From Bimastos eiseni (lineage: Eukaryota > Annelida > Clitellata > Crassiclitellata > Lumbricidae), in NCBI GenBank assembly GCA_959347315.1, contig OY365806.1:54961116-55025115 (forward strand): a stretch of DNA of 64,000 nucleotides, given 5' to 3'. The position numbers and the translations under genes are program-made. This document shows, piece after piece, positions 26,601-39,100 of the stretch. The notes below the pieces were generated by a model. The model did not search any database and was not told where the DNA came from. It saw only the letters and a list, made by a program, of their open reading frames with translations. The stretch's first letter is position 1; each line of letters begins with the position of its first letter.

Positions 26601-29600
26601 ATGTCATAATAATATTTATTTTATATTTAAATTTGTGGCACGCATAAGGTCGCACCGAAATGTGAATCTGAGGCGTGGATAGTCAGTCGCCAGGAGAAGA
26701 TGCACTCAGATTTCCAAATCCTTGAAAGTTAAGTAGAGAGAGTGGATTTTGAGTCATTTTTTTGAATTAAGGAAGTGAATTTGAGCTACAAGGGACTGTG
26801 GCAGTCGTTTCCATTCCTTAGGAGCCATTTCTTAGGAGCAGAGGTATAGAATGCATGAGATCTGATTACTGTTCTGGATCATGGCACGACTAAAAGCAGG
26901 AACTTGATGATCACAGGCAGTGAGGAGCAATGTAAGGAGTTAGTGGAGCATGAATGATGGTAGGTGTATTGGTGATGATGGCTTTGTAGGTGAAACAAGC
27001 CAACTTAGATCTTATTCTGAATTCAACAGGAAGCCAATGCAGCTGATGGAGTAGGACTGAGGAACATGTTCATTGTGGGACACACAACACTGCATGAGCA
27101 TAATCATGGCAAGAGTAGACTAGTGAGCAGGCACATGGTTTCCCACATATTCTCAGTTAGAGCTGACCTGAAGTGACGTATTGCCCTCATGTGAGAGAAA
27201 CAAGTAGAAACACAGACATGAACCGAACAGAATTGCCTTAGTCTTCTGTGGGTTTATGGCCAAGCCATTGAAACAGAACCATGTGCTCTCTTCAAGTTTT
27301 ACCGGTTGTTTACCATACTGATCAGTGTGTGACAGACCAATATGCAGCTGAGCATCCTTTGCTGACCGTTATAATAGGATTCCAAAGTGCTTAGCTAAAC
27401 AACTGGTTGGGGCAGTACAGGCTGCAAATTAATAAAGGGCCGAGGATAGATCCCGGTGGCATTCCAAGAGTGCAAAGAGTTTGTTGCATTGAAAACATCT
27501 AAATTTGTAGAAAATTTTCAAACCATATGTATATGTGCGTAAATTAACCCGATCATGATCCAGTTTATGGTTCACCATTATTTTATGCCTTGCAATTTAA
27601 ATGCAAGTATGAAATAGCTTGACCAAGTAACAATTATTATAAATTTATCAGAGTGATTTTGTCCAGCTTTGCTCACATGCTAAGTGATTAAAGATCGGTT
27701 TCTCTGCACAAACAATATTTAGATTGCTTCCCTCGTGTTATTTCGATACAGTCCCTGCACGTTTAAAATAAGTGTATGCGTCTTGTGTTAAATGTGGCTA
27801 TGCAGTCATGTTTCCTACCTATTTTGCATTTGTTCATATTGAAGTTGTTTGTATGCCTGCTTTGATGTGATTTTATTATCAATGCATCATATATCTGTTT
27901 GCAATATGCCTCATTGATATATGTTTGGCATTTTCCAATCCTTGTTTTGCTGTGTCTGTTTTTGCAATTCCTGAATGATTTTCAGGTGAACCTCATGTGA
28001 CTCTGACGAGTGAGTCTGGTGTTTCAATAGCACCAACCATAACAGACAACAAGGACAAAACGCACAGAGTAGACTTTACCACAGACATAGTAGGGTCTCT
28101 CACAGCCGACGTTTCATTTGCTAGTCAGCCTGTGCCAAACAGTCCATTCAAGATATCAGTTGTGTCAGACTCAATAGACTCAAGTAAAGTTAAAGTATAT
28201 GGTCCAGCTGTTGAGAAGCCTGTTATAGCAAACCAGTCATCTTACCTTATTGTTGATGCTACCGAAGCCGGACCTGGTGAGTGGACAGTTGGCTATCTAC
28301 TAATTTTAACTGTATGTATTAGTTCATGTTTATCAGGTGGTTTTGGGTGATTACGTAAGCAACATGACAAAAGACGGCTTTGATTTGATTGATGTCATAA
28401 TAATATTATTAATATTTAAATTTGTGGCACGCATAAGGTCGCACCGAAATGTGAATCTGAGGCGTGGATAGTCAGTCGCCAGGAGAAGCTGCACTCAGAT
28501 TTCCAAATCCTTTAAAGTTACGTAGAGAGAGTGAATTTTGAGTCACTTTTTGAATTAAGGAAGTGAATTTGAGCTACAAGAAAGGGTAGCAGTTGATTCC
28601 ATTCTTTAGGAGCAGAGGTATAGAATGCATGAGAGCCAATTAATGTTCTGCATCATAGCTCAGCTAAAAGACCTTCTCTTGAAGATCACAGGCAGTGAGG
28701 AGGGTTATGAGGAGTTAGTGGAACATGAATATATATAGATAGGTACGCTAGTGCTGATGGCTTTGTAGGTGAAACAAGCCAACTTAGATTTTATTCTGAA
28801 TTTCACAGGAAGTTGATGCAGCTGATGGAGTCGGACTTGAGGAGCATGTTCATTGTGGGACGCACAACACTACTCGAGCTAACGTACTTTGAATGCGTTG
28901 CAGCCTTTTGAGTTCAAGGTCTGAGAGACCAACATAAAGCAAAATAGCATAATCAAGGCCGACTGAAAACAAGTGACCAGAAGTCAAGTGACCAGGCTAT
29001 GGTTTCTAATATATTCTTAGTTGGAGCCGATCTGAAGTGACGTATTGCCCAAGGTGTGCTAGAAACATGATTTACAAAGGTTTATTGTTATGTGAGGTCG
29101 AGATGTCAGCTTGCTGTCCAGGATAACCCCAAGTGTTTTGACAATATCTGAAAGTGGTACAGAGGTGTTCACTAACATAATATTTCGCTTTGTCTGAAAG
29201 TGGTACAGCAGTGTCCGCTAGGTCGATGCTAGAAGGCAAAAGGAAGGAACACGGGCGTTGGCATGAACCGAAATGAATTGCTTCAGACTTCTCTGGGTTC
29301 AGTTATTGCAAAACCATTGAAACAGAACCCTGCATACATGATGAGATTGTTGAAAACTCTTCAAGTTTTACCAGTAGTTTACCAGACTGATCAGTGTGCG
29401 ACAGAGCAATGTGTAGCTGAACATCATTTGCTGACTGGTATAATTGGATTCCAAAGTGTTTAGCTATACAACTGGTTCGGGAAGTAAAGGCTGCAAATAA
29501 TAAGGGGCCAACGACAGATCCCTGTGGCGCTCCAGGCGTGCAAAGAGTGTGTTGCATTGATAAAATCAAAATATTTTAGAAAATCGTCGATGTCCTGAAT

Positions 29601-32600
29601 TATATCCATATATACTGACCCGGTCATGATTCAGTTTGTAGTGGGCCATCACTCATGCCTTGCAATTTAAATGCAAGCACGAAACAACTTGACTACCGTA
29701 TATGCTCGCCTATAAGTCGAGAAATTTAATGCTATTTGAGGACGACGAAAACGGTATTAGACTTATACGCGAGACGCGAAAAAGGCCGAAGATTTTCAGA
29801 CGACCAAATATGCACGCGTTAGGAAAACAAACTCAAAACTCAAACTTAAACCCTTAGCTGTATGGTGACTTGAAACCTATTTCACAATAAATCACAGTTC
29901 CACTGATTACTGACTACACATAGTTATAATCGAAGACTAATTTGTAAAATAAGTTTATTATATACCTATGCTATTCTATTAGAAAACTGTAATTTTTTGA
30001 GATTTGTGCAGTATAAGACTTACAGATACTTTCCACAATGAGCGATTTGAAGAAAAAGCGAACCTCCTACAAAACTTGTTTCAAGTTGAAAGTTGTTGAT
30101 TATGCTGAACTGCATGGAAATTCGAATGCCATGCAAGAGATGCCTTCTTTACTTACTATATTTCTTACTCAAACCGGAGGCAGTGAACGGAAGTTATCCA
30201 TTTGTATTCACATATTGGTTGTTTATATTATTTTTTATGATTTTCAAACACAAGTTTATTAGATTTTGTATATTCGGGAACATTTTCTAATCACTACAAA
30301 ATTTCGTGATCACTCGTTTAGAGTTTATAGATTCGAATTATATGCGAGTCGTCGATTTTGGACGCTATTTTTTTCAAAAACTACACTGCGACTTATACGC
30401 GAGTATATTCGATAGCAATTATTATAAATTAATCAATTTGATGTTATCCAACTTTGTCCACCTGCTAAATAACTGAGGATTGGTTCCTTGCACAAACAAT
30501 ATTTAGGTTGCTTACCTCGTGTTATTTCGATACAGTCCCTGCATGTTTAAAATATGTGTATGCATTTTGTGTCAAATGTGGATACGCAGTTATGTTTCCT
30601 ATCTATTTTGCATTTGCATTTGTTCTTAGTGAAGTTATTTGAATGCCTTGATGATGTGATTAGATATTCAATGCATCATACATCTGTTTGCACTATGCCT
30701 CATTGATATTTGTTTGACAATTTCGCATCCTTGTTTTGCTATGTTCGTTGTTGCAATTCCTGAATGATTTTCAGGTGAACCTCATGTGACTCTGACGAGT
30801 GAGTCTGGTGTTCCAATAACACCAACCATCACAGACAACAAGGACAGAACGTACAGAGTAGACTTTACTACAGACATAGTAGGGTCTCTCACAGCCGACG
30901 TTTCGTTTGCTAGTCAGCCTGTGCCAAACAGTCCTTTCAAGATATCAGTTGAGTCAGGTGTCGACTCAAGTAAAGTTAAAGTATATGGTCCAGCTGTTGA
31001 GAAGCCTGTTATAGCAAACCAGTCATCTTACCTTATTGTTGATGCTACTGAAACTGGACCTGGTGAGTGGTCATCTCATGCACGTCATCCATTGCAAATA
31101 AAGAGCCTGGTTACTTTGTTAACAGAGCACTCATCATAACAGAGAAACTAACATGAATAATAATATGCCAGTGACATTAAGCCCCGAGGCCTTACCTTCG
31201 CTTCAGGGTCTTGGTCCATGAAGTGCTGAGGATGAGGAATGAGGGTAGCATTATGTGCTCCCAATTACACTCACTGACATTGATATTTCTTTGTATCACT
31301 GGCAGAGTGTCATGTCTTAATATTTGTCACAACACGAAGTAATCTGACAAAACAACTGTACGAATCAACAACAGCCACCTTTGCTGAAATTACCTGCTGT
31401 GTTGTTTCATCTGTCTGCACCCACGAATTGTGGAGTGATTGGCGTGGCTTCATATGTTTGCTTGGAAATGACATACGCTCCAGCTGTACGAAAGTTCAAA
31501 ATTTTAAATTTTTTGCTATAAATAATTATGCAAGCTGATGTATCTCTGAGAGTGTAAGTCTGCTTGGAAGTTCATGCATGTTTGGATGGTATTTTAGTGT
31601 CTGTTGCTGATGCCTATGTGCCATCTGGTATCGGTGATGTGGTCTCGAGACCAACAATCTTGGTCTTGAGACCGGAAAACTGCCTTGTCGGTCTTGATCT
31701 TGGTCTCAATTGCTTCGGTCTTGGTCTTGGTCTTAAAGATTCGGTCTTGGGATTGGTCTCCGTTTTATGGCAGCGGTCTTGGTCAGTTGCCGTATTAGAG
31801 TAATTTTTTTGGCTATTTTAGATTATTAGAGACACCGGATGTGCTCATGATTGTAATCGATTTATGGTGTGCTGACCAAACTTCTGCCTTTTGAGTCAAT
31901 GTGCTTCAATGACTATGGTCGCAGCACTTTTGCCATGATTTGATCAGTGTCCTTCTGGATCTATATAAAAATGTTGATAGAGAAAAATGGCATTTGCAAT
32001 GGAGCCAACCATTCCAATATGTTCTTTAAAAAATTTCAAGATTTTGGAATAATCTAATAAAAGGGTTAGACTTGGGGACGAAAGTTTGTGTGACTTTGTG
32101 CTTGTCAAATATAATAAGCATGTTATTTGAAGCACATAATTTTTATACTTGCTTGTAAGATATAATAAAATATGATCTCAGTAGAATCGGTCTTGGTCTA
32201 GGTCTTGGATCAGGGCCGTATCGAGGGGGGCCAACGGGGTCTAGGCCCAGGGCGCAAATGTGGAAAGAGCACACATTTCACGATGCAATAACTTATTATT
32301 CCATAGAATGCACTATTTTCAAAATGTGGGGGCGCAAAATTGATGCTACGCACAGGGCGCAATTAGCTAGGCACAGGACGCAATTGTAGCTCCGTACGGC
32401 CCTGTCTTGGATCACTTGGTCTTGCGCTGCTCGGTCATAGTCTTGAATTTTTGGTCTTGTGCACAGCACTGGTATTGGTCAGTCTGTTTTCTGTTTGAAC
32501 GCTGTCGCTACCAAGACTTACACGTGCATTGTTTGTGCACAGAGTGCCTTCAGAAATGTTGGAGTGCATCATAAAAACTTCACTTGCATTACATTGTGCA

Positions 32601-33062
32601 ACATGTGGGCTGACGAGTCATTGCCTTGGTCTCTTTGGTCCTTCTCTGGTTAGCATCACTGGTCATTGCGAAAGTCAGTTAAACTGCAATGCAGAGCTTT
32701 AACAGTAATCACATTGACTTCTTTCAAAGAATGCCTTATTTATGTAATGGAATTAACTGTTCCTCCACCTGTGCTTAATACTAATCTGTTTTAATATTTC
32801 ACAAACTCTTTATTCTCTTATGAATTGTTCTGTTCAAGTTTTGGTTCATAGGTGGCTAATATGTTAATTAAATTAAAAGTAATTAATAAATGAACCTAGA
32901 TATCAAATTTAGCATGATCATAAATGTATTCTTCACATTTATAGAATGTCACTTATGATCTAAGTGCAGGGCATCAACTTATTCAGAAGCTCTGTTAAGT
33001 AAGAGGAGTTACAAAGAGAGTTGTCAAATATAGATCAAAGTTCATTTAACAGAGAGAGACAG

Positions 33063-33103
<41 letters not shown>

Positions 33104-36100
33104 AAGAAACTGCTGAGGCATTTAGGACAAAGGCAGATGATCAGATGAATAAGTGTAGGAACTTATCAAGATGTTGACTTTAATTTTGATTGGAAAACCA
33201 GATGGTTCATCATAGATGGAACACTAATTACGGGAAGCACTTGATTTTACTCTCCTGCATTATGTACTTTAATTAACTCATTTAATTTCTCTCTGAATTT
33301 TAGTAAATATTAACCTGCAAATGATATCATATTACTAACAATGATCCTATTAGTTGGATATTAATTAGAGCCATAGAGTAATGACCAACACATTATGGTG
33401 CAGCGCTGAGGAGCAGAGTTCGATTAGCCCTTCTTTTGGCAGCATTGGTTAAATTAGATGTATGATATAATGGGCATTTTATAATAGCTGCCAAAATCTA
33501 CATTTGACTTTTGTAATAACTTGTCATCATTCGTTCTTGCTATGTTTGTAATCATACTATGGTTTGTCAGTTTTAAAGCAAATGAAAATTATTGTTATTA
33601 TTATTGTTATTATTATTATTACTGGTGAACTCTGGAGTCTAACTCCTTGTAATGCCATTGACTAATTTACCTGAATCATTGAGGAGTAGATTTTTGGACC
33701 GTCATGAACTGCTTCTGAAGCTGCAACCTGAGTGTTCCTACCTAGAGGGCAGTAGTCCCACATGGAAGAATAGTGACTGGGTAAGACCAAGGTTTGAGGA
33801 TTAATGGGTGGCTGGCTGGTGAAGAGTTTACAATGATTTGTGGGCTGGTCATACTGCAATTAGGTTTAGATTAGTGATAGGACTTGGAAGTGAATTTGAG
33901 GATATAGTTAAAATATTTTATTAATATTTTATACACCAGGATATAAACCATAATAAAATTCCTGTTAGCTCATTAAATAAATGATGTTATACAAGTTTAT
34001 GTCCAGAGGAAATGTCTCAGAACTCACGTAATACCTTCCACTAAGCTAACAAATATGTTTCCTTCTCTTGTAGTCTACTGGTTAACTTATTCCCTTTAAT
34101 AGCATCTAGGCATCTCACCACTGTCTTAACCAATTACTACTTGTCAAACACTTCCATAAATTCAACTTATGGAATATGGTACATGCACTTGATGTACCAA
34201 CCCATTAAAAACCAATAATCATTCGGATGATTTAATAGTTTTAATGATTACTCTGATATCTTACATGTTCGTTTGTTTCTATTTTCGTAGGTCTTTGTAA
34301 GCTTTAGGCTATTAGTTTTATATCTATGATTATAATAGCTGTGTAGTGTGTATTGTTGACTTTTAAGACAATTCATAATTTTGCATCGGTTTTTCTTACT
34401 GACATTGTCCTATGTCTTTAACTATTGTTTGCATTGTTTTTGCATTTGTTGTTCTAAAATGTGGGCATTTGTCTTATGCTAATATATTTTACTACTTACG
34501 TACTTACTTACTTACACATGTTTAATGTGTCATGAGTAGTATTGTCAGCCTATTATATTTACATTATGTTACAAAAAATGCTTATTTTATGCATATTATG
34601 CCTATTCTTAAATTGTGAAGCTCTGTTACTCTAATAGTAATAGTAATTGCATAAATATTTTCTGACAATGTACAAGATTGAGGATGATGAATTATGTTTG
34701 AATGGATCCATTGTTTGAGTCGGTTTATAAGTTTGAATGGATGCTTTTATGTAGGTCTCACTGTTTTCAACAGGCACATGTGTCTATCTTACAGAAATTA
34801 ATTGGATATCTTATCTTCACTTTTGAATTCAATGATATTTTATGTTTCTCGATATGATCTCATTAAGAACCATTTACCTATTTGTTATGCCAATCAAGCA
34901 AACTTTGCAGAATGCCTTATCAGGTTCACTATATGCTGCTTCCTTGGGGTCTGGTGTATAATGTATATACAATATGATGTAAGACATATGTTAGATTAAA
35001 GGAAATGGAACTGTCAAATGAAAGCAAGCATGTGCCATTATTGTATGTTAAGTCTGATTTAAAGTAGATGTGGGTGATATTTTTGAATGCAGGGGCAGTA
35101 ATCAATGGCTAAATTCTAGGCAAAACAATATCCTCTGTTCCCAGTCATCTTTCATGAAGATCAAGTCAGAGGTTGTGGAGATGAGCAGTCTGAGTTAGAT
35201 GAACAATCTGAGTTAGATGAACAGTCTGAGTTAGATGAGCAATCTGAGATACATGAATAGTCTGAGTTAGATGAGCAATCTGAGTTAGATGAGAAGTCTG
35301 AGTTAGATGAGCAGCCTCAGTTAGATGTGCAGTCTGAGTTAGATGGGCAGCCTCAGTTAGATGAGCAGTCTGAGTTAGATGAGATTTCATCCATACCTCA
35401 GCAATGTTGAAGAACTTGCAGAACTGATAGAAACAGGTGGCAGATTAATTCTCAGTCTTGAATGAGCAGCTAAGAAAGTTTGGAACTTGGGTACAGATCG
35501 GGAAAGAGTAAAAATACCAGACAAAATACCATGTGCAGCATTTATGAGTCTGAGGTTAGTGAAGGAAAGACTTTTTATTATTGGACACCTTGTTACTTGT
35601 TCATTGAGGAACCAGTGCAATAATTGTAGCAAGGGTTGATATGTCGCTGGGTTTATCCAGGAAGTGATCAGGTATAAACAGGTGGAACCATGGAGCATGG
35701 ATCACTGGAGGACAAACGATACTGAGTTGAGTTCATTGATGTGAAAAATTTGAAAAGTTGATTGAGTGAAAGGGAGAGAAAGGATGGGAACCAGATGACA
35801 GAAAGAAATGAATGCCTGAACCAATCATTGAATTTAATTAAGAAATATGTTTGGATTTCATCTATCAAATGCTGCTTTGCAGGAATTCTTTAAAACATAT
35901 GAAAGATTTAATGTGAAGAGACATTGAGAATTAGATCAGTAGTAAGGAAAGCGATTATGGTGAGTAGCATAATAGATATCTTGAAAACATCTTGTGGTGC
36001 TAGCTTTTACTGAGAAGCTGAGAGCATATCATGGAAAGAAGATTATAGACAAGATTAGACAAGTTGATGGATTTAGGAAAGCCTAAGATGCCATTTAATT

Positions 36101-39100
36101 GATTATTTGAACTGATCATGCTTGCGGTATCTAGCTTATCGGAAACTGGTTTTAAAATATTGGAATGTTACACAAGGCTGGTTAAGCCAATGAGTCATCC
36201 AGAATCTGGTTCATCCTTACATCTTTGATTGAAGGTAAATGGTTGGATAAAGTTGTGGGTAATTAAGAAAACCGTATGCAGATTTGGAGTTTTACACATT
36301 GTGGTTTCTTTAAAGAAAGTAACTTTTCATTGAAGCTTCGATTTGATTAGATGGTTGAAAAACGTTGGGATGTATAGTTTAATGCAGTTGACGATCATAA
36401 TGATATCTGTAGGCAATGCTGTGGAATTTCTCCAGTGGTTGCGTTTGTACTAGTCAATAATTAAAGGCTTTCACTTGATTGTTCAGGTGAGCCAGTGGTT
36501 TCGTTGACAACTGAAAGCGGAGTTCAGGTGCCAGTGCATACAACAGACAACAAGGACAAGACGTACAGAGTGGAGTTTAACCCAACAACTGTTGGCACAC
36601 TGTCAGCGGCTGTCTCCTACGCCAATCAACCAGTACCTAAGAGTCCTTTCAAAGTGTCTGTTCAGCCATCTATAGATGTTAGCAAAGTCCAGGTTAAAGA
36701 ACTGCCTGCAAGTAAGTTACAGATACCACACGATAATCGTTCAATTTTTACAACAGTAGAACTTTTTAGATTAAATCAAGTCCTTTTATATTGTAACTGT
36801 ATACCTACTTTGTCTTCTTCCAAATATTCATTCATCATTTTAACATTTACATGGCTTCCCTCAAGAAATCTCCTCGGAGGTGCTCCGAGCCCAACGATGG
36901 CGATACAAATCTGTCATAAGCAACTTGCTGAACAAAGGCGCATTACTCCTTGGCAACAGTTGTAACTCTCGAGGGAGTGTGTTCCGGGTGGAAGGGTCAA
37001 CAACTGAGAAGGTACAGCACTGCTTGGACGGATAATCAGAAGTTTGCCACCAGAGGAAGAACGAAAATAACCAATTATTTTATTGTTTAGATAAGGTTAA
37101 TAGCACACAAAGAAACAATTTTTGCTGCTCGCTGGCGGTCAGCTAAGGCAATTGCATGCAAGATTCGAGCTAAAATTGTTTCTTTTGTGTGCTATTAACC
37201 TCATCTAAAAATAAAATCATTGGCTTATTTTAAGGTAATAGGATAGCAAAGTGTTTATAATTGGTAGATAACGTCAGTGCACTCAGTAAAAGCTAGGCCA
37301 TGTGATATCAAATGCTTCCGTTTTTCTGTATGTTTTGTAGATCTTTCTTTATCAGAATGTATCATTATCTGACTCTTCTTCAGTTCTTCTGTCTTTTCTT
37401 GCTCCCGTCGCCGTGTTTCAATCAGTGAAATGTTGTTTTATAGCTCCAGTTGAGCTGAGGTTTATCAGGTCAATGTAGGCAGCATTTCACTTTGACCGCT
37501 TCTGATAAGCTAAGTGAAGGTCTCACTCCTCAGAGTGATCCTCATGACTCCCTTTGTTTGCTGTGATTAGGTCTATTTGTGTTATACAGTTAAACTCTTG
37601 TATGCATTGAATGTTTCATTGGAAACTCTTCAATTAATCAGATCAATCACTTATTTTAATAGAATGAATAATTGAATAACTGTAAGTTTATTCCTTTGTA
37701 GCTATTCCAGTTGGAAAGGAGGTTCCTTTCAGCATTGTGACTGCTGGTGCAGGACCAGGTACTCCCAAAGTCAACCTTGTCAGTCCATCAGGCGTAGTCA
37801 CTCCATCACCAGTGCAAGAGGTACCTGATGGTTTCGTTGGCAAGGTTACTGCCAAGGAACCTGGTCCCCACACGGTTGAGGTGACATTCGCTGATCAGCC
37901 GATTCCTCACAGCCCATTCGCAGTCGCAGCAGTTGTTGAACCTGTTCCTTCAACAGTGGTCGATGCTTCTAAAGTCAAGGCCTATGGATCAGGTCTTACT
38001 CACGGCACCGCCAGTACTCCGTGCGATTTCACAATCGACACCCGAGAGGCTGGACCGGGCAGTCTCGGACTTACGATCGACGGTCCAACTGAGGCTAAGA
38101 TCGAGTGCTTTGACAAGGGAGGCGGATTGTTCGATGTTCGCTATTGGCCAACGGAACCGGGAGAGTACACGACCAACATCCTGTTCGATGAGAAACCAAT
38201 TCCTCACTCTCCATTTAAGGCTCAGGTCAATCCAGCAAAGATGGTAGATGTCAGTGGAATCAAAACCTATGGACCAGGACTTGAGCCTACAGGTAAATTG
38301 CAACTTATTAAATCTGATGATTTTTGTCAAGGAAAGTTTTAGGTATCACAAGCCTATAAGGTCATGTTGCTTCAATGGGTTTTCTAGGCTGCCAATTCAT
38401 TTGGATGCAATGTGGCTGACATCAATGTAACAAAATATTATAATATTTTATCACAACTGCCTTATTATTTGGACAACAGACAAAATGAACTAAAGCGGAA
38501 AAGAGTGAAATAGCTTATTAGAATGAAATAGGGTGAAATAGAGTGAAACAGCTTATTAGAATGAATTAGGGTGAAATAGAGCGAAATAGTTTATTAGAAT
38601 GAAATAAAGTGGGAAAGAGTGAAATAGTTTATTAGAATGAAATTAAGTGATAACGAGAGAAATAGTTTATTAGAATGAAATAAAGTGATAACGAGTGAAA
38701 TAGCTTATTAGAACGAAATAGGGTGAAATAGAGTGAAATAGTTTATTAGAATGAATTAGGGTGAAATAGAGTGAAATAGTTTATTAGAATGAAATAAAGT
38801 GATAACCAGTGAAATAGTTTATTAGAATGAAATAAAGTGGGAAAAAGTTAAATAGTTTATTAGAATGAAATAAAGTGATAACAAGTGAAATAGTTTATTA
38901 GAATGAAATAGGGTGAAAATGAGTGAAATAGTTTTTTAGAATGAAATAAAGTGATAAAGAGTGAAATAGCTTATTAGAATGAATTAGGGTGAAATAGAGT
39001 GGAATAGTTTATTAGAATGAAATAAAGTGATAATGAGTGAAATGATTCTGTTACTTTGAAACAGAGCTAAGACGAGTGAAACAGTTTAATAGAGTGAAAC

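Larger units (their letters stand above)
24201..28500 (+). repeat. Recent 1.79-kb tandem segmental duplication
   Basis: Copy 1 24201-25992, copy 2 25993-27783, copy 3 from 27784, nearly identical until about 28500 and then more diverged up to 30770. Offsets are 1,792 and 1,791 bp (a single-base difference at AAAAGACAGG/AAAAGCAGG). Each unit holds one filamin exon and one LINE remnant. The near identity implies a very recent event or duplicated assembly of one locus. Confidence 0.92.

Noticed and set aside
29303..29569. Functional reverse transcriptase gene
   Set aside because: Only a fragment; the catalytic YADD position reads SAND and flanking frames are broken.
30038..30262. Short open frame as an independent small gene
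   Set aside because: It lies entirely within the TA-flanked MITE and resembles only the start of a pogo/Tigger transposase.
35166..35390. Antisense [11 protein letters not shown] open frame
   Set aside because: 18-bp satellite with period divisible by three.
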